This document shows, one piece after another, positions 7,422 to 16,853 of a stretch of 64,000 nt of DNA. The DNA comes from Ferruginibacter sp. (GTDB taxonomy: Bacteria; Bacteroidota; Bacteroidia; Chitinophagales; Chitinophagaceae). Each line of letters opens with the position of its first letter. The first letter of the stretch is position 1. Position numbers and translations under genes: made by a program. Under the pieces are notes generated by a model. That model was given only the letters and a program-made list of their open reading frames with translations, made no database searches and was not told the origin of the DNA. Location of the stretch: the NCBI GenBank assembly GCA_019638525.1, contig JAHBTO010000001.1:62001-126000 (forward strand), in the 5' to 3' direction.

Positions 7422-8987
7422 TTATCTTGCTACATTAACCGATCTTTTCTCCCTTATTACGGTTACTTTAATTTGACCGGGGAATGTCATTTCTGTTTGT
7501 ATTTTCTGTGCTATTTCAAAACTTAGTTTATCACTGTCTCCATCACTAACTTTATCAGCTTCTACTATCACTCTTAATTCCCTGCCTGCTTGTATAGCAT
7601 AAGCTTTTTCTACTCCGTTATAACTCATAGCCAGGTTTTCAAGGTCTTTAATGCGTTGTATATACTGCTGCATTATTTCACGCCTTGCGCCGGGCCTTGC
7701 ACCGCTTATGGCATCGCATGCCTGTATAATGGGAGAAATAACGTATTGCATTTCTATTTCATCGTGGTGTGCGCCTATTGCATTTACCACAGCAGGATTT
7801 TCTCCATATTTTTCGGCAAGTTTTGCACCCAGCAAAGCATGGCTCAGTTCTGTTTCTTCATCAGGCACTTTACCAATATCATGTAATAAACCGGCTCTTT
7901 TAGCCAATTTTACATTAAGGCCCAGTTCGGTAGCCATAATAGAGCAAAGGTTGGCTGTTTCACGGCTGTGCATCAACAAATTTTGGCCATAAGAAGAACG
8001 GAACCGCATACGGCCAACCATCCTTATTAATTCTTTATGCAGGCCATGTACACCCAGCTCCATAGCTGTTCGTTCGCCTATTTCCATTACCTGGTCATCA
8101 ATTTGTTTTTTTGTTTTTTCTACCACTTCTTCAATACGTGCCGGGTGTATACGGCCATCGGCAACCAGGCGCTGCAGCGATAAACGAGCTACTTCTCTGC
8201 GCAATGGATCAAATGAAGAAAGTACAATTGCTTCAGGTGTGTCGTCAACAATTAAATCCACACCTGTTGCAGCTTCAATGGCACGTATGTTTCTTCCTTC
8301 ACGCCCAATAATTGAGCCTTTTATTTCATCGCTTTCTAAATTAAAAACAGTAATGGCATTTTCAATTGCTGTTTCGGCAGCCGTACGCTGAATAGTTTGT
8401 ATAACTATTTTACGGGCTTCTTTATTTGCTTTAAGTTTAGCTTCTTCAACAATTTCTTTTTGAATAACCAACGCTTTGGTATTGGCTTCCTGCCTTAAAC
8501 TTTCAATTAATTGCGCTTTGGCATCTTCGGCACTAAGGCCGGCCACTTTTTCCAGGCGGCGTATATGTTCTTCCTGGTGTTTTTCAAGCTCGGTACGCTT
8601 GTTGTTTACTATTTCAATCTGGCGATTGAGATTTTCCTTGATAGCTTCGTTTTCCTTGATATGTTTCTCAAGGTTCTGGTCTTTTTGATTGAGGGATTGC
8701 TCTTTTTGCTTGATACGGTTTTCACTATCGGCTAATTTTTGATTGCGCTGCATTACATCCCTGTCATGATCGGCCTTAAGTTGAACGAACTTTTCTTTAG
8801 CTTCTAAAAGTTTTTCTTTCTTAAGATTTTCGGCTTGTAACTGCCCGTCAGCAATTATTTTTTGAGATTGTAGCTCTGCCTCTTCAATTTTCTTTTTTGT
8901 GTTTTTGGCAAATACCAGTTTACCCAGTATTACGCCAAGTATCAGCGCAACTGCGCCAATGATAATGTAAATTATTATCGGTTCCAT
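7422..8987 (-). CDS. rny: Ribonuclease Y
   Basis: A 521-residue membrane-anchored endoribonuclease that starts mRNA decay. Order: N-terminal membrane segment (about 4-26), long Lys/Glu/Gln-rich coiled coil (about 30-190), KH domain ([20 protein letters not shown], about 214-240), HD domain ([15 protein letters not shown], catalytic HD pair at about 367-368) and the conserved C-terminal domain ending [14 protein letters not shown]. Length and motifs are typical. It is transcribed alone, and a TATCTTCG element about 80-90 bases upstream on the minus strand is a possible -7 box. Confidence 0.97.
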   Translation of the reverse strand: MEPIIIYIIIGAVALILGVILGKLVFAKNTKKKIEEAELQSQKIIADGQLQAENLKKEKLLEAKEKFVQLKADHDRDVMQRNQKLADSENRIKQKEQSLNQKDQNLEKHIKENEAIKENLNRQIEIVNNKRTELEKHQEEHIRRLEKVAGLSAEDAKAQLIESLRQEANTKALVIQKEIVEEAKLKANKEARKIVIQTIQRTAAETAIENAITVFNLESDEIKGSIIGREGRNIRAIEAATGVDLIVDDTPEAIVLSSFDPLRREVARLSLQRLVADGRIHPARIEEVVEKTKKQIDDQVMEIGERTAMELGVHGLHKELIRMVGRMRFRSSYGQNLLMHSRETANLCSIMATELGLNVKLAKRAGLLHDIGKVPDEETELSHALLGAKLAEKYGENPAVVNAIGAHHDEIEMQYVISPIIQACDAISGARPGARREIMQQYIQRIKDLENLAMSYNGVEKAYAIQAGRELRVIVEADKVSDGDSDKLSFEIAQKIQTEMTFPGQIKVTVIREKRSVNVAR

Positions 8988-9303
8988 TAAATGTTTCTGT
9001 TTTAATTCGGTTCAAAATCATATTCATTTCTCTTTTACCATACCCTTATACTGATTTAGGATACCCGGTTAAGATATTTAATTTACGAAGATAAGTAATT
9101 TGTTGGTAAAAAATATTTGCCTCTAAGTTATCAAGCAAGTTGATTGGCAGGCTTTTAAAAAAGAGTGACCGGCTTTTAAAGATGGAGTTTTTTTAAATAT
9201 AGAAATGATACAACAGGAATATAAAACAAAAGCCCGGTAACCCTTTTCGGAAGAAGAGGTTAAGCTATTATTTACATTTGAGCTAATAGAGAAGTATGAT
9301 GTA
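8988..9303. other. Intergenic region upstream of rny
   Basis: About 315 bases with no gene I can support. The part next to rny holds its probable promoter. The rest contains two copies of GGCTTTTAAA about 20 bases apart and some coding-like plus-strand triplets that are broken by stops. A 74-codon minus-strand frame at 9123-9347 overlaps the next gene and has no family resemblance. Confidence 0.4.
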
Positions 9304-9606
9304 TTAATAAACCCTATGCTCCAAAAAATGGGCAACTTCCATAACAAGGTTATTTTTTACTGAGTTATTTTTCCTTTGCTGGGGATAAATACTAACTCCA
9401 TTAAAAATATTGTAGTGCAGGGTTAAAAACTGGCCCCGGTATTGAAAATCCCAATCAAGGGTTTCTGCATCATCTACCTGGTTAAGGAATTTTACTTTAA
9501 GGTCTTTAGCCAATGTATTGGCAATGGCATAAAATTTAGAAATGCCGCAGTTATCATCTATAACGGCTTCGGTACTGCCATTATATGTTTTTAGTTCGTA
9601 ACTCAT
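9304..9606 (-). CDS. Hypothetical protein, 100 aa
   Basis: A small soluble protein with no signal peptide or membrane segment. The visible sequence opens MSYELKTYNGS and contains DAETLDWDFQYRGQFLTLHYN, which looks like a compact alpha/beta fold with alternating hydrophobic strands. I do not recognise the family with certainty. Codon use is like the neighbours. It lies 45 bases downstream of a small lipoprotein gene on the same strand, and the two could be co-transcribed. No function is proposed. Confidence 0.6.
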   Translation of the reverse strand: MSYELKTYNGSTEAVIDDNCGISKFYAIANTLAKDLKVKFLNQVDDAETLDWDFQYRGQFLTLHYNIFNGVSIYPQQRKNNSVKNNLVMEVAHFLEHRVY

Positions 9607-9651
9607 AGTATGGATTTTTAGTTAGGATATTTCTGTAATTGAATTTATTTT

Positions 9652-9846
9652 TTACCTACCACCCCGCCACTTTGCCTTACTGGCTTGTTTCATCGCTTTC
9701 TGGTCGCCATTTAATAATTTTTCGGCTCCCACATTTCGGCCATCGCTGGGGCAGCCTAATTTTTCTTTTTTTCTAAAAATATTTGTAATAAAACAGCCAC
9801 TTAATAAAAAGGCAGCCATTGTAACACCTACGATTATTTTTTTCAT
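9652..9846 (-). CDS. Small lipoprotein, 64 aa
   Basis: A 64-residue protein with a lipoprotein signal (MKKIIVGVTMAAFLLSGC, lipobox LSGC, lipidated Cys about residue 18). The short mature part contains KLGCPSDGRNVGAEKLLNGD and a basic tail (KAKWRGGR). It has one further Cys. The pattern suggests a conserved small envelope lipoprotein rather than a chance frame. No function can be assigned. Confidence 0.72.
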   Translation of the reverse strand: MKKIIVGVTMAAFLLSGCFITNIFRKKEKLGCPSDGRNVGAEKLLNGDQKAMKQASKAKWRGGR

Positions 9847-9990
9847 GTAATAAAGATAATATTTTAGTACACTTTAAAAAAAGTTAAATAGCATTGCCGA
9901 AGTTGAACGGAGCGTCGCCAATCATGCCGCATCAGGGCTCAAATGCCGGTTCAATAAAAATAAAATGGTAACACCCACTTCATAAAAAAA

Positions 9991-10509
9991 CTATTCAGAT
10001 ACAAACCAACTGCTATACATCACATAATTATCAGCTATCCTTTTTATTTCGCCGCTTACCATTTCTTCGCTTATGTTTTTCACTTTTTTGGCTGGTATGC
10101 CAGCGTACACACTACCCGGTTCAATTTTAGTATTTGCAAGTACAACCGCCCCGGCCCCAATGATAGTATTGCTGCCCACTACGGCATTATCCATTACTAT
10201 GGCGCCCATTCCTATAAGTACGTTGTCATGTATAACGCAGCCATGTACAATTGCATTGTGTCCGATGCTTACATTATTTCCAATAGTGGTGGCGGCCTTT
10301 TCGTAAGTGCAGTGTATTATTGCGCCATCCTGCACATTTACCTTATTGCCCATTCGTATAATATTTACATCGCCCCTTAGCACTGCATTAAACCAAATAC
10401 TGCAATCATTACCCATTTGCACATTGCCAACAATAGTGGCATTGGGTGCTATAAAACAGTTTTTACCAAATATGGGTTGTACGCCCTTTACCGGAAGAAT
10501 TACTGGCAT
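9991..10509 (-). CDS. Gamma-carbonic anhydrase-like hexapeptide protein
   Basis: A 172-residue left-handed beta-helix protein made of hexapeptide repeats (I-G-x-N-V-S and V-G-S-N-T-I type). Conserved metal-binding histidines appear at HCTYE and IGHNAIVHG. This is the YrdA/PaaY/CaiE group of the gamma-carbonic anhydrase family. Many members bind zinc but have not been shown to hydrate CO2, so the enzymatic role is open. It is a single gene. A 100-base AT-rich gap separates it from the patatin gene upstream on the same strand. Confidence 0.9.
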   Translation of the reverse strand: MPVILPVKGVQPIFGKNCFIAPNATIVGNVQMGNDCSIWFNAVLRGDVNIIRMGNKVNVQDGAIIHCTYEKAATTIGNNVSIGHNAIVHGCVIHDNVLIGMGAIVMDNAVVGSNTIIGAGAVVLANTKIEPGSVYAGIPAKKVKNISEEMVSGEIKRIADNYVMYSSWFVSE

Positions 10510-10609
10510 AATTATTTTAGTGTTATTCCCCCTTTATTTAAAGAAGGATTATTTTTAAGGTGATAGTTTTAGTTTATAAAGTCAATAAAAAAAATTACTA
10601 TTGTACAAA

Positions 10610-12835
10610 TTAAAAAGGTATTCCAAAGAGTACATAGGATTGAATTTTTTTACTTTGATCGCAATACATAGCGCTTAATTCCAATGGGCCAATAGGTGTT
10701 TTATATGCAAAGGTTAATGAATAACCCGTTAAAGCCGTAGCGCTGGATGTACTTATTTGTGGTGCGGCAAAATCTTTTATCAACCCGTTTATACGGCCAA
10801 GAATAAATACATTATTAATGGGGTTATACCTTAGCCCCAATTGTAAGGCCAATACACTTCCCGAATTAACTGTGGCTTCCTGCAGACCTGCAAATTTAAC
10901 CTGGTTTCGAAAGTTGCCATTAATACCGCCTATATAAAAATTATTAAGCACATTGGGCTTATCGGTAAAATTTATCCCGGCTTGCAACTCCGAAAAAAAA
11001 GTAAACCGTTTATTAATTTTTGAAAATAAAGTTCCATCAAATTTAAAACTGGTGAAATTATCAAAACTTAATGTTGAAGGTATTACAGGAACACCGTTTG
11101 TATATTGGGTTAAGTTAGGCTTTTGGTTGTACACCTGTGCCAGTTCTGTATTTATTTTAAAGCCTTTAGTTGGATAAAATATTTGGTTGAGGTTATTATA
11201 TTTTAAGTATAGATAACTTTTAAAATTACTAAAGCCACCTTTTACTTCTGATATGGCATTTATTGATGGTGTGTATCTAATATATTCAAATGCGGTGCCT
11301 ACACCGGTTGTAAATTTATTACTACCACTGTTTTGAAAATTAAGATAGGTTTTATAATAGTTTTGTTTGTACGCTCCGTTCAATTTAAAATTATTGTAAG
11401 CATCAATAGATTGGTTATCGAGCCTGAAGCCGGTTAAGAAAGCTACATTTTTAATACGGCCGAGGTATTGAAAATGCTCAGCCTCTAATTGCAAACTTTC
11501 GCCTAACGAAACCGATACCATGCTACGGGAATTGGGCAACAAAAAATCACGGGAGGTTAAATTTAGGTTTACATTAATGCCCCTGAATCTTGTGTAATAA
11601 AGGCCTGCCTTTACATACGTGTTAGGGTTTTCTTCTACAGTAAATATTATTTTGGCTGTATCTTTTGCAATGGGTAAAAGCGAATACGAAATACTGGCAT
11701 AATACCGTGAGCCATAAGCACGCCTTATTTTTTTATTTATAAGAGCAGCAGTATAAGTTTTGTGGTCATAAAAATCCATCAGGTGTATAAAAAAGGGCAT
11801 GGTGGTTTTTTTAAGGCCTTTTACTTCATAACTTGTAATAAAAACCGAAGAAGCTTTTACAGGTTCATTTTTGGTAATCGTATCATTAGTTAAAGCATTT
11901 ATACTATCTGCCAGTTTTTTAAAAATGGGATAAAATTCTCTGCCTTTTAATAACCCTGTATCCATAATTTCTTTTGCACTACCAAAGCTGGCTGTGTTGT
12001 ATTCCTCCATTGGCATGTGTATATAGATATTTGTAAGCGGCAGTTCTTCTTTAAAGTCGCCGGCTTCCCTGTAAAATGCCATTTGTAATAAAACATCAAC
12101 AGGGTTTTTTATTTTGTCGATTTTAGAAAGGCCATTGGTTACATTGCTGCCAATTACAATATCGGCACCCATTTCCTTTACGTTTTTGACCGGGAAATTT
12201 CTTACCAGCCCACCATCTACTAATTTTCTCCCATTACGTGTTACGGCCGAAAATACTGAAGGGATAGCCATAGTTGCCCGCAGTGCAGTAATAAGATTGC
12301 CGGTATCCAATACAACCAGGTCGCCGGTTTCAAGATCGGTGGCCATACATTTAAAAGGTATTGGCAAGCTATCAAAATTGCGGATATTATATACCGGAAA
12401 AAACAATTCCGAAAATTTAAGGTTAAGTTCCTGCCCGGTTATAAGGCCTGTTTGCAACTTAATTTTATTTTTTATTATGGGTAATTCAATTGCAAACCGG
12501 CTGTATTGTTCCTTTTCTTCCATTGATAAAGTTTGTAATGGAATATTATTTGAAAACAATACATCAAAATCAATATCCTTTCTTAAATTTTCTATATCGG
12601 CACCACTATAACCTGTTGCATATAATGCACCTACAATAGCTCCCATACTGGTACCGGTAATATAATCAATCTTTAAGCCAGCACTGTCGATGGCTTTTAA
12701 GATACCAATATGTGCAAGCCCTTTTGCGCCGCCACCACTAAGTGTAAGGCCTATTTTTGGCCGATGCACATTTTCCTGTGCAGCTATGGTCAGGTATAAA
12801 AAAGTAAAACAAAAAAGGGTAACAAAGATTTTCAT
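10610..12835 (-). CDS. Patatin-like phospholipase with outer-membrane barrel (PlpD-like)
   Basis: A 741-residue protein: signal peptide (about 1-19), patatin domain with oxyanion loop GGGAKG (34-39), nucleophile Ser63 in GTSMG and Asp207 in DGG, a POTRA-like linker (about 330-410), and a C-terminal BamA-type 16-strand-like barrel (about 420-741) ending in aromatic FGIPF. This is the architecture of type Vd autotransporter-like patatins. The catalytic dyad is intact, so it should act as a lipid acyl hydrolase at the cell surface or in the outer membrane. In Bacteroidota such proteins are common, and whether the lipase domain is exported or stays in the periplasm is unclear. Confidence 0.9.
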   Translation of the reverse strand: MKIFVTLFCFTFLYLTIAAQENVHRPKIGLTLSGGGAKGLAHIGILKAIDSAGLKIDYITGTSMGAIVGALYATGYSGADIENLRKDIDFDVLFSNNIPLQTLSMEEKEQYSRFAIELPIIKNKIKLQTGLITGQELNLKFSELFFPVYNIRNFDSLPIPFKCMATDLETGDLVVLDTGNLITALRATMAIPSVFSAVTRNGRKLVDGGLVRNFPVKNVKEMGADIVIGSNVTNGLSKIDKIKNPVDVLLQMAFYREAGDFKEELPLTNIYIHMPMEEYNTASFGSAKEIMDTGLLKGREFYPIFKKLADSINALTNDTITKNEPVKASSVFITSYEVKGLKKTTMPFFIHLMDFYDHKTYTAALINKKIRRAYGSRYYASISYSLLPIAKDTAKIIFTVEENPNTYVKAGLYYTRFRGINVNLNLTSRDFLLPNSRSMVSVSLGESLQLEAEHFQYLGRIKNVAFLTGFRLDNQSIDAYNNFKLNGAYKQNYYKTYLNFQNSGSNKFTTGVGTAFEYIRYTPSINAISEVKGGFSNFKSYLYLKYNNLNQIFYPTKGFKINTELAQVYNQKPNLTQYTNGVPVIPSTLSFDNFTSFKFDGTLFSKINKRFTFFSELQAGINFTDKPNVLNNFYIGGINGNFRNQVKFAGLQEATVNSGSVLALQLGLRYNPINNVFILGRINGLIKDFAAPQISTSSATALTGYSLTFAYKTPIGPLELSAMYCDQSKKIQSYVLFGIPF

Positions 12836-13071
12836 TAATTGCTCTATTGATATATTTCAGGTGTTGCAACCTGGCTAAAATTACGAACTATAATTTTTAT
12901 GCTTTGTTGATAAAAGTTAATAATTAGTTGTAACAATGATAGCTGGCCTTTGGCACAAGTTATATAATTTATAAAGATGCTGAGTTAGTACCACAAATAA
13001 AACAGCCTGGCTTCACAATTAGAAACTTTAGGTAAGTAAAGATTAGTTTATTTTGCATTATTAAAAACAAT

Positions 13072-14271
13072 ATGACCAACCGCCAGCTTTTTTTAAATCA
13101 TGTGGGCCAAACATCAGCATCGCCTCTTTGCCTTGAAATAGTAAAAGCCCAGGGCTGTAAATTATACGATGCACAGGGAAATGAATTTATAGATTTAATA
13201 GGCGGCATCAGTGTTTGCAATGTAGGGCATTGTCATCCTGCAGTAACAGCTGCAATAAAAAAACAACTGGATAATTACCTGCACATTATGGTGTATGGCG
13301 AGTTAGTGCAAACCCCGCAGGTAGAATATGCAACATTATTAACAGCTAATTTGCCTGCAACACTCAATTCGGTTTTTTATACTGCATCGGGCAGCGAAGC
13401 CACCGAAGGTGCTATGAAGCTGGCCAAACGGTTTACCAATCGCACACAAATAATTTCTTTTAAAAATTCGTACCATGGCAGTACTCAAGGCGCTTTAAGT
13501 GTTATGGGCAGCGAATACTGGCAACAGGCTTTTAGACCTTTACTGCCAGATGTGCTGCAACTTAATTTTAACTCATTTGAAGATTTGGAAAATATTTCGG
13601 AAAGTACAGCCTGTGTTATTGCCGAAACTGTACAGGCCGAAGCTGGTGTTATTGCACCCAATAATGAATGGTTGAAAGTTTTGAGAAAAAAATGCAACGA
13701 CTATGGAGCCTTATTGGTGCTGGATGAAATACAATGTGGCTTTGGAAGAAATGGCACCCTTTGGGCATTTGAACAATTTGATGTAGTACCCGATATACTT
13801 TTGCTGGGCAAGGCTCTTGGCGGTGGCATGCCATTGGGCGCTTTTGTTGCTGATAAAAAAATAATGGATGTGCTTACTTATAATCCTGTGCTGGGTCATA
13901 TAAATACTTTTGGTGGCCATCCTGTATGTTGCGCTGCAGGCTTGGCAGCTTTTAATGTATTGCTAAATGATAATTTGATAAATGGAGTTACAAAAAGTGA
14001 AAACCTTTTTTTATCGCAATTAAAACATCCAAAAATAAAAGCAGTAAGAAGCCGGGGATTGATGATGGCTATAGAGTTTGAAAGTTATGATATTAATAAA
14101 AAAGTAATTGACATGCTAACTGATGTTAAAAATAAAAATGGCATTGGTGTTTTTACAGATTGGTTTTTATTTGCCCCCAACTGTCTTCGGATTGTTCCTC
14201 CACTTACTATATCAAATAATGAAATAAACTTAGCTTGTGAAAAGATAATTACAGTGCTTGATTCATTTTAA
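13072..14271 (+). CDS. Class III PLP-dependent aminotransferase (ArgD/acetylornithine-type)
   Basis: A 399-residue fold-type I aminotransferase. The conserved Asp218 (LVLDEIQCGFGRNG) contacts the PLP ring and Lys247 (LLGKALGGG) is the Schiff-base lysine. The GSEATEGAMKLAKR stretch binds phosphate. Length and layout fit the acetylornithine/ornithine/4-aminobutyrate group, but no arginine genes are nearby, so the substrate is open. The upstream 235 bases hold a TTATTTTG box about 20 bases before the ATG. Confidence 0.85.
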   Translation: MTNRQLFLNHVGQTSASPLCLEIVKAQGCKLYDAQGNEFIDLIGGISVCNVGHCHPAVTAAIKKQLDNYLHIMVYGELVQTPQVEYATLLTANLPATLNSVFYTASGSEATEGAMKLAKRFTNRTQIISFKNSYHGSTQGALSVMGSEYWQQAFRPLLPDVLQLNFNSFEDLENISESTACVIAETVQAEAGVIAPNNEWLKVLRKKCNDYGALLVLDEIQCGFGRNGTLWAFEQFDVVPDILLLGKALGGGMPLGAFVADKKIMDVLTYNPVLGHINTFGGHPVCCAAGLAAFNVLLNDNLINGVTKSENLFLSQLKHPKIKAVRSRGLMMAIEFESYDINKKVIDMLTDVKNKNGIGVFTDWFLFAPNCLRIVPPLTISNNEINLACEKIITVLDSF

Positions 14272-14588
14272 TTTTGATTTTATTATTTAAGATTTGATAA
14301 TGTAAATTGACAAATACTTAAATTATAGGGTACCTAGCATTTTTGTAGTTACAATACTACAAAATAGTTATGTCTAATACTACCAAATAATGGAAAATGA
14401 TTAAATAACTTGCAGCAATACAATTATTTGAAAAGATATGTTGAATTTACCTTCAACTAAATAATAAATTATTGTAAGCTATTGACTATGATAAACCAAT
14501 AATATATTAAGACCCCTTTTGCTTAATGAAAAATCTACTTACCTAATTAATCATGTTACATTGAAAACTAACATGTAAATTTTAGATT
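14272..14588. other. AT-rich gene-free region with two inverted repeats
   Basis: About 320 bases with no open frame of note. Two perfect inverted repeats are present: TTTTGTAGT / ACTACAAAA (14341-14349, 14356-14364) and CATGTTA / TAACATG (14552-14558, 14569-14575). The first could form a hairpin or be an operator. The stretch is followed by a plus-strand terminator-like hairpin, so it may be a long 3' untranslated region or hold a short RNA. Confidence 0.4.
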
Positions 14589-14640
14589 AACCGGATAAAT
14601 TTTAAACCTTTTGTTTATAATTTTTCCGGTTTTTCTTTTT
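14589..14640 (+). terminator. Plus-strand terminator-like hairpin
   Basis: AACCGGATAAATT (14589-14601) pairs with AATTTTTCCGGTT (14619-14631) with one mismatch, followed by TTTCTTTTTT. The T-tract is on the plus strand, facing away from the minus-strand ligase gene whose stop lies at its edge. The nearest plus-strand gene ends over 300 bases upstream. Confidence 0.6.
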
Positions 14641-16427
14641 TAACTGTATATACGCTCCACTGCATTTTTATATTTTTCCATAATCACTTTGCGCTTTAAT
14701 TTAAGAGTAGGTGTAAGTTCTCCACTATCAATAGTCCATTCGTAAGGCAGCAGTTCAAATTTTTTAACCTGCTCAACATGGTTAAAAGATTGGTTAAACG
14801 AATTGATAAGATCTTTGTACAAGTCTAACACTTTGGGATTTTGCACTGCATCTTCGGCAGTGGTAAATGGTATGCCTTTGTGCTGCATCCAATCTTTTAA
14901 ATTTTGCATTGAAGGAACAATTAAAGCACCTACAAATTTTTGTTCGGCGCCAACAACCATCATTTGTTCTACAAAAGGCGATTCTTTCATTTTGTTTTCG
15001 ATAGGTTGTGGTGCTACATATTTCCCTCCGCTGGTTTTAAACAATTCTTTTTTACGGTCAGTAATCTTTAAAAATTTTTCATCTTCAAAAATCCCAATAT
15101 CGCCCGTATGTAACCATCCATCTATTATAGTTTCTGCTGTAAGATCGGGACGTTTATAATATCCCATCATAACGCTGGGGCCTTTTACACAAATTTCACC
15201 GTCGGCTTCCAGTTTTACCTGTTGCCCTTCTATTACCGGGCCAACGCTACCAAATTTTGTTCCTCCTTTTGCCTGTCGGTTAACACTTATAACTGGGCTG
15301 TTTTCTGTAGGGCCATATCCTTCGTAAATAGGAATTTTTGCAGCAGTAAAAATTCTTATTAACCTAACCTGGCAGGCGGCGCCACCTGTTATAATAAAAT
15401 CTATATTACCACCTAATGCTTCACGCCATTTACTAAAAATTAATTTGTTAGCTATAGCCAATTGCACTTTATACCAAAAACTTTGAGGTTTAATATTATC
15501 ATAAACAGTAGCCAGGCTAACCGACCAAAAAAATAACCGCTTTTTAATACCGGTTAATTCGGCCCCTTTTGCCATTATTTTTTCGAAAGTTTTTTCCAAT
15601 AACCTGGGTACCGTTGCAAATAATGTTGGTTTTACTTCTTTTAAATCGTCGGCAATAGTATCAAGGCTTTGAGCATAATAAATACAAACACCGCTGCTGA
15701 TATAAATGTATGAGACCATCCTCTCAAAAATATGATTAAGAGGTAAAAAGCTTAATGCCCTGCCGGAGGGGTTATCAGTAAACGGAAAACTAATAACCGA
15801 ATTGACTACATTACTTACAATATTGCGATGGCTTAGCATTACTCCTTTAGGTGTACCGGTAGTGCCCGAAGTATAAATAATGGTTGCACAATGCTCTGCT
15901 TTTATTCCATCTTTAATGGTTTCCATTAATACCAGTTCTTCTGCTGTAATACCTGTAATAATTTCTTCCCAATAAATAGAACCGGGTAACTCGTCGAAAC
16001 TATATATATTTTGCAAAGAGGGAACATTATTTTTTACAGCAAGCACTTTATCCAAAATATCGGCACCACTTACAAATACATGCTTTACAGCTGCATCATT
16101 AAAGATAAACTCAAGTTCTTTTACATTTGTTGTAGGATATATGGGGCAAAGCGCTACTCCTATTTGCTGACAAGCCATATCCAGCATAAGCCATTCGGGC
16201 CGGTTTTTTGATATCAAGGCAATTTTATCCTGGTGTTCAATTTCCATATCATTGCCGCTAACTCCCAGTTTTAAAAGGCCGGCACTAAGCTTGTTTACCA
16301 ATTCTTTTACTTCAAGCGTACTGTAATGTTTCCATTGCCCGTTTTCTTTTCCGCATAACATATTACTTTGCGGAAATTTTTTTAACCGAAAATCTATGTA
16401 ATCAAATATTCTGGAATGTTCATTCAT
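14640..16427 (-). CDS. Long-chain fatty acid-CoA ligase (AMP-dependent synthetase)
   Basis: A 595-residue adenylate-forming enzyme, counted from the ATG at 16427 (a TTG 6 bases further upstream is less likely). It activates fatty acids to acyl-CoA using ATP. Motifs: P-loop TIIYTSGTTGTPKG, YGPTENSPVISVN, DGWLHTGDIG, and ITDRKKELFKTSGGKYVAP containing the hinge and catalytic lysine region. It lacks the usual membrane segment and resembles the FadD15-type long-chain ligases. It lies 28 bases after a 2TM protein gene on the same strand. Confidence 0.93.
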   Translation of the reverse strand: MNEHSRIFDYIDFRLKKFPQSNMLCGKENGQWKHYSTLEVKELVNKLSAGLLKLGVSGNDMEIEHQDKIALISKNRPEWLMLDMACQQIGVALCPIYPTTNVKELEFIFNDAAVKHVFVSGADILDKVLAVKNNVPSLQNIYSFDELPGSIYWEEIITGITAEELVLMETIKDGIKAEHCATIIYTSGTTGTPKGVMLSHRNIVSNVVNSVISFPFTDNPSGRALSFLPLNHIFERMVSYIYISSGVCIYYAQSLDTIADDLKEVKPTLFATVPRLLEKTFEKIMAKGAELTGIKKRLFFWSVSLATVYDNIKPQSFWYKVQLAIANKLIFSKWREALGGNIDFIITGGAACQVRLIRIFTAAKIPIYEGYGPTENSPVISVNRQAKGGTKFGSVGPVIEGQQVKLEADGEICVKGPSVMMGYYKRPDLTAETIIDGWLHTGDIGIFEDEKFLKITDRKKELFKTSGGKYVAPQPIENKMKESPFVEQMMVVGAEQKFVGALIVPSMQNLKDWMQHKGIPFTTAEDAVQNPKVLDLYKDLINSFNQSFNHVEQVKKFELLPYEWTIDSGELTPTLKLKRKVIMEKYKNAVERIYS

Positions 16428-16455
16428 AAGCAAGTTGTTGGGTTGTGCAGGATAA

Positions 16456-16731
16456 TTATTTTTGTTGGTTTTTTAGTTTTTCATATTCTCTTTCAGTAAG
16501 AGTGTCTTTATCTGTTTTATACGCTCTTATAAATTTCATTACTAACCCTATTCCTAAACCAAACATCACCCATAGTGGCCATGGTGTTCCATGAAAACCA
16601 TCCCGGCCAGATGTAAAAAACCAAACAGCCCAGCAAATAGCTGATACAATTACAAAACCTACCAGGCTATCCTGGAAATTAGCTCGGCGTTTAGCAATTT
16701 GCCATAATTTTTCATCTCGTTGTTCGTCCAT
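16456..16731 (-). CDS. 2TM domain-containing protein
   Basis: A 91-residue protein with two membrane segments (about 23-41, LVGFVIVSAICWAVWFF, and 50-67, WPLWVMFGLGIGLVMKF) and charged ends, matching the Bacteroidota 2TM domain. The N-terminal RRANFQ and the short loop between the helices are typical. It is just upstream of the acyl-CoA ligase and probably co-transcribed. In other genomes 2TM domains also occur in small transporter-associated or regulator proteins. No function is known. Confidence 0.82.
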   Translation of the reverse strand: MDEQRDEKLWQIAKRRANFQDSLVGFVIVSAICWAVWFFTSGRDGFHGTPWPLWVMFGLGIGLVMKFIRAYKTDKDTLTEREYEKLKNQQK

Positions 16732-16853
16732 AATTTAAAAGTTTAAAAACAAGATAATGAAAAATAAGCATTTGGCATGCGTGCGGCATAGTTATTTAAT
16801 ACAGGCTATGTATTTGTAATTAGTAAAATAAAAATGAATTGCTTTAGAGCATA

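Noticed and set aside
9123..9347. 74-codon minus-strand frame
   Set aside because: It overlaps the end of the 9304-9606 gene, begins MLWKLPIFWSIGF without a family pattern, and is rich in Ser/Phe/Cys in the way of random AT-rich frames.
9150..9360. Coding-like plus-strand stretch (EEEVKLLFTFELIEKYD)
   Set aside because: It has upstream stops and no start, and its right end is the complement of the real 9304-9606 gene. No known family is apparent, so it was not called a pseudogene.
9847..9990. Gap with GGTTCAATA resembling a tRNA T-loop
   Set aside because: No acceptor, D or anticodon arms can be folded around it.
12850..12880. CAGGT...ACCTG inverted repeat upstream of the patatin gene
   Set aside because: Only five base pairs, which is expected by chance, and no further sign of an operator.
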